Assembly: GCF_014197755.1 (NCBI RefSeq)
Contig: NZ_JACIGE010000008.1
Span: 138,643 to 200,267 of the forward strand
Source: Rhodocyclus tenuis
GTDB lineage: Bacteria; Pseudomonadota; Gammaproteobacteria; Burkholderiales; Rhodocyclaceae
Direction of reading: 5' to 3'
DNA: 61,625 nucleotides
Of this stretch, positions 1-10,509 are shown in pieces. A program made the position numbers and the translations under genes. Under the pieces are notes generated by a model. It made no database searches and was not told the DNA's origin. It worked only from the letters and a program-made list of their open reading frames with translations. The first letter of the stretch is position 1. Each line of letters starts with the position of its first letter.

Positions 1-1
1 G

Positions 2-2800
2 TCGATCAACGGTACGACAGACAGCATCCGGGTACAGAGCTGGGTGAGCAACACGGCTGTTCGCGTCGAGCGCATTGAGTTCGCCGACGGCACCGTCTGG
101 GACACCAGCGTGATGCTCAAGGCACCGATGCTAACCCTGGCACCTGTCCTTGGTACTATGAACGCCGACACGATGCAGGGCACGACCGGCATCGATTGGC
201 TCAACGGCCTCGAAGGTGCCGATACCATGACCGGTGGTGCGGGCAATGATGTTTATGTAGTGGATAACGCCGGTGACCTCGTGGCCGAGAATGCCAACGA
301 AGGAGCAGACGAAGTCCGCTCCAGTATTTCCTACACACTGACCAGCACACTGGAAAACCTCACTCTCACAGGCACGGAAGCGACCACCGGAACCGGAACT
401 GCGGGTGACAACGTTCTGACCGGCAACAGCGCAGCCAATACCCTGACCGGCCTGGCCGGCAACGATACCCTCGATGGCTGGCTAGGTTCCGATACCCTAG
501 TGGGCGGAACCGGTAACGACACCTATGTGGTCGACAACATTGGCGATGTCGTTGTTGAAAATGCCGGTGAAGGTACGGATACCGTTCAATCCAGCATCAC
601 CTACACCCTGTGTGACAACCTGGAAAACCTGACCCTGATTGGCACTGATGCAATCAATGGTACTGGCAATTCGCTGGATAACATCCTGATCGGTAACGCC
701 TCGGGTAACACGCTAACCGGCGGAGTGGGCAACGACACCCTCGACGGTGGTGCAGGTGCTGACAACCTGCTTGGTGGCATAGGTAACGACGCCTACATGG
801 TCGAAAATGTCGGCGATATTGTTGTTGAAAATGCTGGAGAAGGAACGGACACCGTGCAATCCAGCATCACCTACACGCTTGGCGACAACCTGGAAAACCT
901 GACCCTGACCGGAACATCATCCATCAATGGGACAGGCAATGCCCTGGCTAACATCCTGACCGGCAACAGCTACGCCAACATTCTGAATGGCGGCACAGGC
1001 GCCGATACGATGGCGGGCGGCGGTGGAGACGATACCTACCTGGTCGACAACGTTGGCGATGTCATCGTGGAAAACTCAGGGGCTGGCTCGGATTGGGTGC
1101 AAGTCGGTTTCGACTATACCTTGGGCGCCAACGTCGAGAATCTGTTGCTGACTGGCTCAGCCAACTTGAACGGCTCCGGCAACGCGCTGGACAACATCCT
1201 CACCGGGAATGCCGGTGCGAATACCCTTTCGGGCGGCACAGGCAACGATACGCTGGATGGTGGAGCCGGAGCCGACACGCTGATCGGCGGTGCCGGGAAC
1301 GACACCTATATCCTCGACGTCCCCGCTGATGCTGATGTCGTGATCGAGAATGCCGGAGAAGGAATAGATATCATCAAGGCATCGTTCTCGTATGTTCTGG
1401 CGAGCAACCTTGAGAACCTGACCCTGACTGGCACCGTTGCCACCAATGGAACCGGCAATGCACTGGACAACGTGCTTGTCGGCAACGCACTGGCCAATAC
1501 GTTCAGCGGGGGCAGCGGCAACGATACCCTTGATGGCGGCACAGGCGCGGACAACTTGATCGGTGGTGTCGGCAATGACACTTATGTGGTCGATAACGCA
1601 GGGGATGTCGTTGTCGAAAACGCCGGTGAAGGCGTCGATATCGTTCAGTCGAGTATCAGCTACGTTCTCTGTAACAATGTCGAGAATCTTACGCTGACCG
1701 GTTACAGCGCCATCAACGGTACCGGTAATACCCTGGACAATGTGTTGACCGGCAACAGCTATAACAACGTACTGACGGGTGGCGCCGGAAACGACACCCT
1801 CAATGGCGGCAGCGGCTACGACACAATGATCGGCGGTGCCGGTGACGACATTTACTACGTCGATAGCACATCCGATATCGTGACTGAATTGGCAGGAGAG
1901 GGGGTCGATGTCGTCAATACGACCGTGACGCTGACTCTGGCAGCCAATGCAGAGGCACTCGTGCTGACCAATGGATATGGCAGTCTTAATGGCAATGGCA
2001 ACGATCTAGGCAACCTGATCCGTGGCAATAACTACGCTAATACCCTGACAGGTGGCGCCGGTAACGACATTCTCGAAGGTGGCGATGGCAATGACATTCT
2101 CACCGATACGTCCGGGACAGCCTTGTTCAATGGTGGTTGGGGTGCGGATACCATGACCGGCGGTGCTAGCGCGGAAATCTTCCTTGGTGGCCAAGGCAAC
2201 GATATCTACACCACGGCTGGCGGCAACGACATCATCCTGTTCAACAAGGGCGATGGCCAAGACTCCTTTGCCACGGGCGGCACCGGTAGCGACGTCATCT
2301 CCCTGGGCGGCGGCATCACCTATGCCGATCTGACCTTCACCAAGGCCACCAACGATCTCGTGCTCAAGATCGGCTCGACCGACCAGATTACCTTCAAGGA
2401 CTGGTATGCGGCGACCCCGTCGAAGCCGGTTGCCAAGCTGCAGGTGATGGCCGAAGCCATGGCTGGATTTGTGCAAGGCGGTAGCGATCCTTTGAAAGAC
2501 CAGAAGGTCGAGAACTTCGACTTTGCCGGTCTGGCAGTCGCCTTCGACGCCGCTTTGGCTGCCACTCCCAGCCTGACCAGTTGGGCGCTGACCAATGCCT
2601 TGGCCAGCTTCCAGTTGGCTGGTTCCGATACAACTGCGCTGGGTGGCGATCTGGCTTACCAGTACGGCAAGAGCGGGACGCTGGCCGGTATCGGGGTGAC
2701 ACCCGCTCTGGCCACCTTGTCGGATGCCAATCTGAGCACCAACGCCCAGCCCCTGACTCCGCTGGCAGGCTTGCAGACCGGCTCGGTACGTCTGTCGTAA
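2..2800 (+). CDS. RTX (haemolysin-type calcium-binding repeat) protein, 5' end cut by window edge
   Basis: The reading frame is open to the left edge, so the first visible GTG (44) is probably internal; about 932 residues are visible. The protein is built from about seven repeats of roughly 90 residues. Each contains glycine/aspartate nonapeptides (GGAGNDT type) followed by a conserved block like [19 protein letters not shown] and [10 protein letters not shown]. Near the C-terminus (around residue 760) comes a haemolysin-type calcium-binding related segment ([10 protein letters not shown], then DLVLKIG and ITFKDWY). Such proteins are exported by type I secretion through an uncleaved C-terminal signal and fold outside the cell on binding Ca2+. 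The HlyD adaptor gene directly downstream supports this. The activity, if any, would be encoded upstream of the window; adhesin or toxin cannot be told apart here. Confidence 0.9.
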   Translation, partial: SINGTTDSIRVQSWVSNTAVRVERIEFADGTVWDTSVMLKAPMLTLAPVLGTMNADTMQGTTGIDWLNGLEGADTMTGGAGNDVYVVDNAGDLVAENANEGADEVRSSISYTLTSTLENLTLTGTEATTGTGTAGDNVLTGNSAANTLTGLAGNDTLDGWLGSDTLVGGTGNDTYVVDNIGDVVVENAGEGTDTVQSSITYTLCDNLENLTLIGTDAINGTGNSLDNILIGNASGNTLTGGVGNDTLDGGAGADNLLGGIGNDAYMVENVGDIVVENAGEGTDTVQSSITYTLGDNLENLTLTGTSSINGTGNALANILTGNSYANILNGGTGADTMAGGGGDDTYLVDNVGDVIVENSGAGSDWVQVGFDYTLGANVENLLLTGSANLNGSGNALDNILTGNAGANTLSGGTGNDTLDGGAGADTLIGGAGNDTYILDVPADADVVIENAGEGIDIIKASFSYVLASNLENLTLTGTVATNGTGNALDNVLVGNALANTFSGGSGNDTLDGGTGADNLIGGVGNDTYVVDNAGDVVVENAGEGVDIVQSSISYVLCNNVENLTLTGYSAINGTGNTLDNVLTGNSYNNVLTGGAGNDTLNGGSGYDTMIGGAGDDIYYVDSTSDIVTELAGEGVDVVNTTVTLTLAANAEALVLTNGYGSLNGNGNDLGNLIRGNNYANTLTGGAGNDILEGGDGNDILTDTSGTALFNGGWGADTMTGGASAEIFLGGQGNDIYTTAGGNDIILFNKGDGQDSFATGGTGSDVISLGGGITYADLTFTKATNDLVLKIGSTDQITFKDWYAATPSKPVAKLQVMAEAMAGFVQGGSDPLKDQKVENFDFAGLAVAFDAALAATPSLTSWALTNALASFQLAGSDTTALGGDLAYQYGKSGTLAGIGVTPALATLSDANLSTNAQPLTPLAGLQTGSVRLS

Positions 2801-2811
2801 GAGCTGCGCCT

Positions 2812-2845
2812 AGGACAAGGGCGGCGGCAGCGCCGCCCTTGTCCT
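2812..2845 (+). terminator. Perfect 15-bp stem-loop between RTX gene and hlyD-like gene
   Basis: The arms 2812-2826 and 2831-2845 are perfect inverted repeats around a GCAG loop. The structure starts 11 bp after the RTX stop codon and ends 22 bp before the adaptor ATG. No long T-tract follows. It may act as an attenuator that lowers expression of secretion genes relative to the abundant secreted protein, as in other RTX operons, or it may protect the RTX mRNA 3' end. Confidence 0.6.
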
Positions 2846-2867
2846 TCACTCATTTGAAACACATCCG

Positions 2868-4229
2868 ATGAAATCGATGTTCCCCACGAACGAAGTCGAT
2901 CCCCTCGATTTCTCGCCACCCCTGTTGCGTCTTCAGGACGCCCCGCCCAATCCCCTCGGCCGCAAGGTGTTGTGGCTACTGCTCAGCCTCCTGGCTGCGT
3001 TGTTACTCTGGGCCTTTCTCGGCCGCCTCGACATCGTGGCCGTCGCCGAAGGCAAGCTCATCCCCGAAAGCTACGTCAAGATCGTCCAGCCGGCCGAATC
3101 GGGTATCGTCAAGGACATCCTGGTCCGGGAAGGGCAAAGCGTCAAAGCCGGTCAGGTATTAATGCGCATGGATGCATTGATCAGCGAAGCCGATACCAAA
3201 TCCATCGATGCCGACTACCAGCGCAAGCGCCTGGCACTACGTCGGATACAGGCTGAATTGTCGGGCACCCCGTTCAAGACGGAAGCCAGCGACCCATCCG
3301 ACCTGGCCCAAGAGATCAATGCCCAATACCGGGCCAATCGTACATCCTTCGAGGCGGCCCTCGCCGAAGAGCGCTCCCGGCTGAGCAAGGCCAAACAGGA
3401 ATTGGCCGCTGCCGAGCAGATCAAACGCAAACTCGAAGACACCTTGCCGCATTACCGGGAGCAGGACAAAGCCTACGAGAAGCTAGTCAAGGATGGCTAT
3501 GCCAGTTCACTGATGGGCAGCGACAAGAAACGCGAACGAGTCGAAAAAGAACAGGAACTGCAAACTCAAGCCTTCGTCATCGAGTCGGCCAGAGCCAGCA
3601 TGCTCCAATCGGAGAAGAAGTTGGCCCAGATCGATTCCGACTATCGCCGGCAACTTCATGCTGAGCGCAATGACATTCAAGGGCAATTCGACAAACTGGC
3701 GCAGGAAGTAACCAAGCAGGCGCACAAGCAGGATTTGCTTGAACTCAAGGCACCACAGGCTGGGGTGGTGAAGGATCTCGCCACCCATACTACCGGTACC
3801 GTCGTCCAACCCGGTACCGTATTGCTGACACTGGTACCGCAAGATGAAATCCTGCGCGCCGAGGTTTGGGTCAGTAATGAAGACATCGGCTTTGTACGCC
3901 AGGGGCAGCCGGTCAAACTTAAGTTCGCGGCTTTCCCGTTCCAGAAATACGGCATGGTCGAAGGCACGGTCGAACATGTCAGTGCCGATGCGGCCGACAA
4001 CAATACCGGCAACGGCAACACCCAGACCGATCCCGCGAAGAAGAACCCGCTACACTACAAGGCGCTCGTTGCGCTCAAGCAGATGAGTCTGGAGATGGAC
4101 GAGAAGCTTTTCTCTCTCTCGGCCGGGATGCAGACCAATGCTGAGATCAAACTGGGTGACCGGACGGTGATGGAGTATCTGCTCTCACCGGTGAGGAAGG
4201 CTTGGCATGAGGCGGGGCGGGAGCGGTAG
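2868..4229 (+). CDS. HlyD-family type I secretion periplasmic adaptor
   Basis: This 453-aa protein is a membrane fusion protein that would link an inner-membrane ABC exporter to a TolC-type outer-membrane channel. It has a cytoplasmic N-terminus and one membrane segment at about residues 33-55 (VLWLLLSLLAALLLWAFLG). A lipoyl half-motif follows (VQPAESGIVKDILVREGQSVKAG in two parts, about 75-97). A long charged coiled coil spans roughly 110-290. The second lipoyl half (LKAPQAGVV) and a beta-barrel domain come next. It lies 67 bp after the RTX gene in the same direction. No ABC transporter or TolC gene follows before the IS element, so those partners must be upstream of the window or elsewhere. 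Confidence 0.93.
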   Translation: MKSMFPTNEVDPLDFSPPLLRLQDAPPNPLGRKVLWLLLSLLAALLLWAFLGRLDIVAVAEGKLIPESYVKIVQPAESGIVKDILVREGQSVKAGQVLMRMDALISEADTKSIDADYQRKRLALRRIQAELSGTPFKTEASDPSDLAQEINAQYRANRTSFEAALAEERSRLSKAKQELAAAEQIKRKLEDTLPHYREQDKAYEKLVKDGYASSLMGSDKKRERVEKEQELQTQAFVIESARASMLQSEKKLAQIDSDYRRQLHAERNDIQGQFDKLAQEVTKQAHKQDLLELKAPQAGVVKDLATHTTGTVVQPGTVLLTLVPQDEILRAEVWVSNEDIGFVRQGQPVKLKFAAFPFQKYGMVEGTVEHVSADAADNNTGNGNTQTDPAKKNPLHYKALVALKQMSLEMDEKLFSLSAGMQTNAEIKLGDRTVMEYLLSPVRKAWHEAGRER

Positions 4230-4462
4230 TTCAACTCAAGATCGATCTAACTCTGCCGCGCTCCGCTCGTCGCCTGGCTCGTTCGGCTTCGCCGATCCGA
4301 GACCACGGAAAGTACTGATTGGAACCCAACTATAAAGTTTCCAACGACGATGTCCCTGGAGCTCGCCCGGTCAGGTCGAATGCGATTGCCTGGTCAACCC
4401 CGATGAGAATTGGTGGTCTGGTCAGTGCGATTCTGCACTTTTCAACTTGATGCGTTAGATTG

Positions 4463-5782
4463 AGTCGCCCCGGAAATCGCGGAGGCCATTTGGTTTGAGT
4501 CAGGCGGTGATGGCCTGCTCGCGGTGACTGCGGTAGTAGAGTGCCTCAGCTTCGGCAGGAGGGATATAGCCGATGGGCTCAAGCAATCGATGATGATTGA
4601 ACCATGAGACCCATTCGAGCGTGGCGAGCTCGACGGATTCCTTGTTCTTCCATGGCCCACGGCGGTGAATCACCTCGGCCTTGTACAGGCCGTTGATGGT
4701 CTCGGCCAGCGCGTTGTCGTAGCTGTCGCCCTTGCTGCCCACCGAAGGTTCGATGCCGGCTTGCGCCAGGCGCTCGGAGTAGCGGATCGAGACGTACTGC
4801 GCGCCGCGGTCGCTGTGGTGGATCAGCGTGTTGCGGTCCGGCTGTCGGGCATACAGCGCCTGCTCCAGCGCATCGAGAACGAAATCGGTGTGCATGCTGC
4901 AGCTGACCCGCCAGCCGACGATGAAGCGCGCGAACACATCGATGACGAAGGCGACATAGACGAAGCCCTGCCAGGTCGAGACGTAGGTGAAATCGGAAAC
5001 CCACAACGGGTTGGGCCGGACGGCAGCGAACTGGCGATTGACCCGATCCAGTGGGCACGGAGCAGACGGGTCGGGGCGCGTGGTGCGCACCGGCTTGCCC
5101 CGCATCGCGCCACGCAAGCCTTGCCGACGCATGAGCCGCTCGACCGTGCAGCGGGCGACCGGGATGCCTTCGCGATTGAGTTGCCGCCACACCTTGTCGG
5201 CGCCATAGACCTGAAGGTTGACCTGCCAGACACGTTCGACCTGTTCACCCAACACTTCGTCACGCCGGTCCCGCACGCAGCGAAGTTCCGGATGGCGTCG
5301 TCGTGCGGCATGGCGCCGATACGCGGACGGGGCAACCTGCAAGGCTTTGCAGATCGGCTCGACCCCGAGACGTTCCCGGTGTTCGTCGATGAAGGCCCTC
5401 ACGATTCGAAGCGGCGGTCGAGCTCCGCCTGGGCGAAAAACGCGCTTGCCAGCCGCAGGCAGGATCTTGTTGGCCTTCTTCAGCTCGCGATTCTCGCGTT
5501 CCAGTGCCTTGATGCGCGCCGCGTCGGCGCTGGTCACACCGTCGCGCTGGCCAGTATCACGCTCGAACTGGCGCACCCAGTTGCACTGCGTTTGCGCGCT
5601 GCAACCAATCTTGGCAGCGATCGATTCGATGGCCGCCCACTGTGACCCGTAATCGCCTCGCGACTCGAACACCATGCGCACGGCGCGCTCACGAACTTCT
5701 GGGGAGTACTTCGTCGGTTTCTGTCTCATCATGGCTCCATCTTCTCAAAGACTGGAGCCTCCGCAAAACCCGGGGCGATTCA
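4463..5782 (-). mobile_element. IS3-family insertion sequence (about 1.32 kb)
   Basis: The ends are imperfect terminal inverted repeats of about 25 bp. The left end reads TGAGTCGCCCCGG from 4463, and the right end reads the same way on the minus strand (TGAATCGCCCCGG) from 5782, giving the TG...CA termini of IS3 elements. The single transposase frame lies inside on the minus strand. Flanking trinucleotides (GAT left, ATC right) do not form a direct target duplication, so the copy may have rearranged or may not be a simple insertion. The flanking stretches 4230-4462 and 5783-5987 hold no recognisable gene. Confidence 0.85.
4500..5732 (-). CDS. IS3-family transposase, OrfA and OrfB fused in one frame
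   Basis: The 410-aa protein has an N-terminal helix-turn-helix and leucine-zipper region typical of OrfA ([29 protein letters not shown]). The OrfB part has the HTH_21 segment and an rve integrase core with DDE residues: D in WVSDFTYV, D in [10 protein letters not shown] in [12 protein letters not shown]3 elements normally make the fusion by -1 frameshifting. Here OrfA and OrfB are already in one frame. The junction ([11 protein letters not shown]) sits at a repeated CCTG on the minus strand near 5455-5463. Reading one base later gives the canonical OrfA tail [13 protein letters not shown] ending in a stop, so a 4-bp duplication (net +1) appears to have caused the fusion. Confidence 0.9.
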   Translation of the reverse strand: MMRQKPTKYSPEVRERAVRMVFESRGDYGSQWAAIESIAAKIGCSAQTQCNWVRQFERDTGQRDGVTSADAARIKALERENRELKKANKILPAAGKRVFRPGGARPPLRIVRAFIDEHRERLGVEPICKALQVAPSAYRRHAARRRHPELRCVRDRRDEVLGEQVERVWQVNLQVYGADKVWRQLNREGIPVARCTVERLMRRQGLRGAMRGKPVRTTRPDPSAPCPLDRVNRQFAAVRPNPLWVSDFTYVSTWQGFVYVAFVIDVFARFIVGWRVSCSMHTDFVLDALEQALYARQPDRNTLIHHSDRGAQYVSIRYSERLAQAGIEPSVGSKGDSYDNALAETINGLYKAEVIHRRGPWKNKESVELATLEWVSWFNHHRLLEPIGYIPPAEAEALYYRSHREQAITA

Positions 5783-5987
5783 ATCGAATGACCGGTGTCA
5801 AGGCTGAAACTTTCGGCACTGGCCGTCGCACTGCAATGACCGGTCTTCGTTGGTCACCACCATTTAGCCCCCCGATCGAAACTGACTGAGTTCTGCCTAA
5901 AGCGGACTCCCTCAGTTGCTGCTGTGAGTGACTGCTTTGGCCGACGACCTACCAGTTGCCAAAACCTGTGTCGAGTCAAGGAGTGGA

Positions 5988-7076
5988 TCAATTTGATCCG
6001 GTCAGGCCGACGCGATTTTTCATCAATACGCCACAGTAAAAATGTTGCGTGTCGTCGAACATCCTGAATATGGGAATAGAGGCAATGCGCAACATTTTTA
6101 TAGGATTACATAAGTCGTGAAAATGCAGGTCGACCAGCATCCGCGGATCCGGATGCTCGCGGCGCTCCGCGCACTCCTTTTCGTACATCGCCCTGGCGCG
6201 TTTCACCGCGCGGATGAATCCAATTTTCAGTGCGTTGGCCGATGTGCGGAAAACCGGACCTTTCGGTAGTGGCTTGACGTTGCTCCCGTCGTCGCTGGAG
6301 CCCTCCTTGAGCGCCCGCAAAATCGCGACAGCAGCACTGGACAGCGGGACTGCTCTGGCGCTGCCGTTTTTCGTCAGCGGCAGCCGAGCGACACGGTTTT
6401 GCAGATCGACATTTTCCCAGAGGAGATCAGCAATTTCGCCCTGGCGCATCGCGGTCGCCAGTGCAAATTCGACGGCCGGACGCAAGAACTGGGACTGCGC
6501 GCCACCGGCGAACTTGCCGGCGGTCCGTGCTTGTGGCGCGCACGCGGCGAGCAATCGCGCCTCCTCGTCGTCAATAAACGACCTGTCCCTGGCATTAGCA
6601 GCGACGGGCTTGCGCACCGCTGAGAGCGGGTTTTGCAAGCCTTCCATCCCCCATTCCCGCCGTGCTGTTGTGAATAGGTGGGAGACCAAGGCTAGCTCTA
6701 TCTGGACCGTCGACGCCGCGACGCCAGCTTTCAGGCGGGCGTCGCGGTACGCTGCGAAGTCGGATCCCCGCAAGGCTGCAAGGCTTTTGCAGGCCAACTT
6801 CTGTGCCTGCCAGGCCGCAATGCGGTACGCCTCGACGTCCTTCCCGCGTTTTGTGACGGTCACTTCGCGTTCGTAGCGGTCGAGTGCCGCGTGCAGCGTC
6901 ATCTCTTCGGCTTCGCGCATGTCGACGAAAACAGATCTATCCATCTTCGACTCGACATCGCGAGCCCATGCCTCAGCATCTTTCTTGGTGGCAAATGTCC
7001 GACTCTGCGTTGGGTGTCCTTTTCGGCGTATTTTTGCCTGCCAATACCCCGATTCTCGCTGCTCGAAGGTCGCCAT
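5988..7076 (-). pseudogene. Tyrosine integrase with lost catalytic C-terminus
   Basis: The product would be 362 aa. It has an N-terminal Arm/AP2-like DNA-binding segment (GYWQAKIRRKGHPTQSRTF), a SAM-like core-binding domain (about 60-160) and the start of the catalytic domain with the first arginine (ATAMRQGEIADLLW). The family's next motif should read HDLRHEA...; here the frame runs to LHFHDL and then into unrelated sequence (CNPIKMLRIASIP...). The second arginine, the last histidine and the tyrosine nucleophile are all missing. The break at about 6112 abuts a 13-bp inverted repeat (6037-6100). The gene starts about 110 bp from the tRNA-His fragment, so it was probably the integrase of the left island and is now inactive. 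Confidence 0.85.
6037..6100. repeat. 13-bp perfect inverted repeat at the integrase break point
   Basis: TAAAAATGTTGCG (6037-6049) and its exact complement (6088-6100) flank 38 bp. The right arm lies about 12 bp from the place where the integrase loses homology to its family. It could be a recombination-site arm pair or the end of the sequence that replaced the integrase C-terminus. Confidence 0.6.
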
Positions 7077-7184
7077 CGTCGTTTTCCTAGTGTCCCCGTT
7101 TTGTCCCGGAGTGCCGTTTTATTTATTATAAATCACCGTTTAAGCGTTGCAAATGCTGGTGATTTAATTGTTTGGTATTTTTTA

Positions 7185-7229
7185 TTGTGATTCCAGGTGT
7201 CACCGGTTCGATCCCGGTATGTCGCCCCA
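7185..7229 (+). other. 3' fragment of tRNA-His (island attachment site)
   Basis: From the anticodon loop onward this matches tRNA-His: anticodon GTG (7187-7189), 3' anticodon stem TCCAG, variable loop, T arm ACCGG-TTCGATC-CCGGT, 3' acceptor strand ATGTCGC, discriminator C (the histidine-specific C73) and CCA. There is no 5' half upstream. The layout is that of the distal att copy left when an element inserts into the 3' end of a tRNA gene. The intact tRNA-His should lie at the other end of the island, left of the window. Confidence 0.85.
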
Positions 7230-7236
7230 AGCCTGA

Positions 7237-7267
7237 CCCCGCAGCCTCACGGCTGCGGGGTTTTTTT
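7237..7267 (+). terminator. Intrinsic terminator after the tRNA-His fragment
   Basis: A perfect 10-bp GC-rich stem (CCCCGCAGCC, 7237-7246, and 7251-7260) closes a TCAC loop and is followed by seven T. It was presumably the original terminator of the tRNA-His gene before island insertion, so it marks the first backbone DNA. Confidence 0.9.
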
Positions 7268-7313
7268 CGCCCTTCCCTGTCGCGCGGCATGCGGCGGTGC
7301 GCGGTGGTCCGGT

Positions 7314-7319
7314 TATAAT
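7314..7319 (+). promoter_or_regulatory. -10 element of the Crp/Fnr-type regulator gene
   Basis: A perfect TATAAT lies 49 bp before the chosen ATG at 7368. No strong -35 is visible. It is the only consensus -10 between the tRNA-His terminator and the gene. Confidence 0.5.
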
Positions 7320-7367
7320 CGCGCAGCCTTTTCGATCAATCCGGCATGTTCCGATGCGAGGCGGTTG

Positions 7368-8042
7368 ATGCAAGCTGACAACGAGTTTCGCCGTGTGGCA
7401 CCGAGTTTGACGCTGTTGCGCAATATCCCGATCTTCAACGGTGTTGCCGATGCACAACTGGCAGAGATTGCGCGCATTGCCCGGCAGCGCAAGGTGCCGC
7501 GCAGTACGATCATCGTTCGCGCCGGCGAGGCCACCGATGCCTTGTATGTGCTCGTCAGTGGTGGCGCGAAGGTGTGCAACAGCGACGCCGAAGGGCGCGA
7601 AGTCATCCTGACGCTGCTGGGCCCCGGCGAATTCTTCGGCGAAATGGGTCTGATCGACGACAGTCCGCGTTCTGCCGATGTCGTCGCCGAACAGCCCTGC
7701 GAGTTGCTGGTCATCGCCAAGGCGGATTTCAAGCGCTGTCTTGCCGCCGATTCGGATATCGCGCTGAACATCATGAAAAGCCTGGTGCGTCGCTTGCGGC
7801 AGGCGGATCGCAAGATCGAGAGTCTGGCGCTGATGGACGTTTACGGCCGTGTTGCCAAGTTGCTGCTTGATTTTTCAGAGCTGGAGTCCGGTGTTCGCGT
7901 CATCCGGCGCAAGGTGACCAAGCAGGATATGGCGAAGATGATCGGCGCTTCACGCGAGATGGTCAGTCGGGTGATGAAGGATCTGGAGATCGCCGGCTAT
8001 ATCCGCGTCGAACCGGGGCGTATCGTTCTCAACGCCGACTGA
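7368..8042 (+). CDS. Crp/Fnr-family transcriptional regulator
   Basis: The 224-aa product has an N-terminal cyclic-nucleotide-binding type beta-barrel (about 18-140; GEFFGEMGLIDDSPRSADV is the phosphate-cassette-like region), a dimerisation helix, and a C-terminal Crp-type winged helix (VTKQDMAKMIGASREMVSRVMKDLE). The ATG at 7368 was chosen because it follows a purine-rich GCGAGGCGG site and matches the usual family length. The upstream extension would run through the tRNA-His fragment. None of the N-terminal cysteines that hold an FNR iron-sulfur cluster is present, so oxygen sensing of the FNR type is unlikely. The effector is unknown. It stands alone before ftsK. Confidence 0.9.
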   Translation: MQADNEFRRVAPSLTLLRNIPIFNGVADAQLAEIARIARQRKVPRSTIIVRAGEATDALYVLVSGGAKVCNSDAEGREVILTLLGPGEFFGEMGLIDDSPRSADVVAEQPCELLVIAKADFKRCLAADSDIALNIMKSLVRRLRQADRKIESLALMDVYGRVAKLLLDFSELESGVRVIRRKVTKQDMAKMIGASREMVSRVMKDLEIAGYIRVEPGRIVLNAD

Positions 8043-8068
8043 GCGCAGACCGGCCGGGATCGGCCGGC

Positions 8069-8074
8069 TATAAT
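8069..8074 (+). promoter_or_regulatory. -10 element upstream of ftsK
   Basis: A perfect TATAAT sits in the gap between the Crp/Fnr gene and ftsK, about 100 bp before the chosen ftsK ATG. The preceding CGGCCGGGATCGGCCGG is a small inverted repeat that could also terminate the upstream transcript. Confidence 0.5.
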
Positions 8075-8175
8075 CGGTTCCTTGTTGGTGTAGGCAGTTG
8101 CCGGTTGTCGTTGCGCTCCGGCGAGCGGCCTACTGCCTCCTTGTCTTTTTCCGGGAACCCCGATCTAAGCTGCCG

Positions 8176-10509
8176 ATGGCTTCGTCCTCAAGGAATTCAA
8201 AGCGTACCGAAGCGGCACCTCCCAGCCCGTTGCCGGAGAAGATCGTGCTGGTGCTGCAGGAGTCGCGCTGGCTGGCGCTGGTGGCGCTGGCTGCCTTCAT
8301 CGCGCTCGCCCTGTGGGGTTACGACCGCGGCGATCCGGGCTGGTCGCACGCGGCGCCGCTGACGAGCCTGCACAATCCGACAGGACGTGCCGGTGCCTGG
8401 CTGGCCGACCTGCTGCTCTACCTGTTCGGTGTTTCCGCCTGGTGGTGGATCTTCCTGTTTGTCGTGCTGGTCTGGCGAGGCTACCGCCGCCTCGACGGTT
8501 TGCGCAGCGCCGACCGGCGGCCGTTGCTGATCGCACTGGGAGGCTTTGCCGTCGTTCTCGTCGCCAGCTGCGCGCTTGAGTCGCTGCGTTTCCACTCGCT
8601 GCAGGTGGCGCTGCCGCTGGCGCCCGGCGGCATGCTCGGGATCGAGGTGGGCACTGCGGCAGCCCATTATCTGGGCTATACCGGCGCCACCCTGGCGCTG
8701 GTTGCAGCTTTCTTCGTCAGCTGGAGCCTATTCACCGGCATGTCCTGGCTCAACGCCGCCGAGCGTTTCGGCGCGCTGCTCGAATTGGGCTTCTTTGGTA
8801 TTCGCGACGCGATCGAACGCTGGCGCGACCGGCGTATCGGCCGCGAAACGGCGCGCAGCCGCGAAGCCGTCGTCGAAGTCGAGAAGAAGCGCGTCGAGAC
8901 TCACGAGCCGGTCTATATCGACAGCACGCCGCCGCCACCGCCGCCGGTTTCGGCCAAGGTCGAGAAGCGTATCGAACGTGAGCGGCAGGTGCCGCTGTTC
9001 CCCGAGGCGATCATCGGAGGTCTGCTGCCGCCGCTGCATCTGCTCGAACCGGCGCCGGCGCAGACCGAACGCCCGGGGGCCGATACGCTCGAATTCACTT
9101 CGCGGCTGATCGAGCGCAAACTGGCCGACTTCGGCGTCATCGTGCAGGTGCTGGCCGCGTATCCGGGGCCGGTGATCACGCGTTACGAGATTGATCCCGC
9201 GGTCGGCGTGAAGGGCGCGCAGATCGTCAACCTGGCCAAGGATCTGGCGCGTTCGCTGTCGCTGGTGTCGATCCGCGTCGTCGAGACGGTGCCGGGCAAG
9301 TCGTGCATGGCGCTCGAACTGCCCAATCCGCGCCGGCAGATGGTCCGTCTGTCGGAAATCATCTCGAGCAAGGCTTACCACGATCAGGTGTCGCCACTGA
9401 CGATCACGCTCGGCAAGGACATCGGCGGCCAGCCGGTGGTTGTCGATCTGGCCAAGATGCCGCACGTACTGGTCGCCGGCACCACCGGCTCGGGCAAGTC
9501 GGTCGGCATCAACGCGATGATCCTGTCCTTGCTTTACAAGTCCGAACCCGACCGCGTCCGTCTGATCCTGGTCGACCCGAAGATGCTCGAACTGTCGATC
9601 TACGAGGGCATCCCGCACCTGCTGGCGCCGGTGGTTGTCGACATGAAGCAGGCAGCCAACGCGCTGTCGTGGTGCGTGGCCGAGATGGAGCGGCGCTACA
9701 AACTGATGTCGGCGATGGGCGTGCGCAATATCGCCGGCCTCAACCTGCGCATTCGCGAGGCGGAGAAGGCTGGCGAAAAGCTGCCCAACCCGCTGTCGCT
9801 GACGCCGGAAACGCCCGAGCCGCTGACGGCGATGCCGTTCATCGTCGTCGTCATCGACGAACTGGCCGACCTGATGATGGTCGCCGGCAAGAAGGTCGAG
9901 GAACTGATCGCCCGGCTGGCGCAGAAGGCCCGCGCCTCGGGTATTCACCTCGTGCTGGCAACGCAGCGGCCGTCGGTCGACGTCATCACCGGCCTGATCA
10001 AGGCCAATATTCCGACGCGGATTTCCTTCCAGGTGTCGTCGAAGATCGATTCGCGCACCATCCTCGATCAGATGGGTGCCGAGGCGCTGCTCGGTCAGGG
10101 TGACATGCTCTATCTGGCGCCGGGAACCGGCTATCCGACGCGCGTGCATGGCGCCTTCGTCGCCGACGAGGAGGTGCATCACGTCGTCGATTACCTGAAG
10201 AAGGCCGGACCGCCCGATTACGTTGACGGCGTGCTCAACGGCGCCGGACTCGACGACGATGGCGAGGGCGGCGAGGGCGGCACCGGGGGCGGCGATGCCG
10301 GTGATGCCGAGGCTGACCCGCTTTACGACCAGGCGGTCGAGGTGGTGCTGAAGAACCGGCGGGCGTCGATTTCGCTGGTGCAGCGGCATCTGCGCATCGG
10401 TTACAACCGTTCGGCGCGGTTGATCGAAGCGATGGAAAAGGCCGGCCTGGTGTCGGCAATGGATGGGCGCGGCGGCCGCGAAGTGCTGGCGCGCAGAACG
10501 GAGGAGTAA
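8176..10509 (+). CDS. ftsK: DNA translocase FtsK
   Basis: The 777-aa product is the septum-anchored motor that pumps chromosomal DNA and activates XerCD at dif during division. It has four or so membrane helices in the first 190 residues and a charged proline-rich linker (repeated PPPPPP near 250). The motor domain carries Walker A ([12 protein letters not shown], about 434) and Walker B ([12 protein letters not shown], about 558). A C-terminal gamma winged helix for KOPS recognition ([24 protein letters not shown]) follows a glycine/acid-rich linker. The start at 8176 is preferred over 8098 because the extra 26 residues are not family-like. It overlaps lolA by one base. Confidence 0.95.
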   Translation: MASSSRNSKRTEAAPPSPLPEKIVLVLQESRWLALVALAAFIALALWGYDRGDPGWSHAAPLTSLHNPTGRAGAWLADLLLYLFGVSAWWWIFLFVVLVWRGYRRLDGLRSADRRPLLIALGGFAVVLVASCALESLRFHSLQVALPLAPGGMLGIEVGTAAAHYLGYTGATLALVAAFFVSWSLFTGMSWLNAAERFGALLELGFFGIRDAIERWRDRRIGRETARSREAVVEVEKKRVETHEPVYIDSTPPPPPPVSAKVEKRIERERQVPLFPEAIIGGLLPPLHLLEPAPAQTERPGADTLEFTSRLIERKLADFGVIVQVLAAYPGPVITRYEIDPAVGVKGAQIVNLAKDLARSLSLVSIRVVETVPGKSCMALELPNPRRQMVRLSEIISSKAYHDQVSPLTITLGKDIGGQPVVVDLAKMPHVLVAGTTGSGKSVGINAMILSLLYKSEPDRVRLILVDPKMLELSIYEGIPHLLAPVVVDMKQAANALSWCVAEMERRYKLMSAMGVRNIAGLNLRIREAEKAGEKLPNPLSLTPETPEPLTAMPFIVVVIDELADLMMVAGKKVEELIARLAQKARASGIHLVLATQRPSVDVITGLIKANIPTRISFQVSSKIDSRTILDQMGAEALLGQGDMLYLAPGTGYPTRVHGAFVADEEVHHVVDYLKKAGPPDYVDGVLNGAGLDDDGEGGEGGTGGGDAGDAEADPLYDQAVEVVLKNRRASISLVQRHLRIGYNRSARLIEAMEKAGLVSAMDGRGGREVLARRTEE

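Noticed and set aside
4460-5785. Target-site duplication for the IS3 element
   Set aside because: The bases next to the two ends (GAT and ATC) do not match as a direct repeat, so no duplication is claimed.
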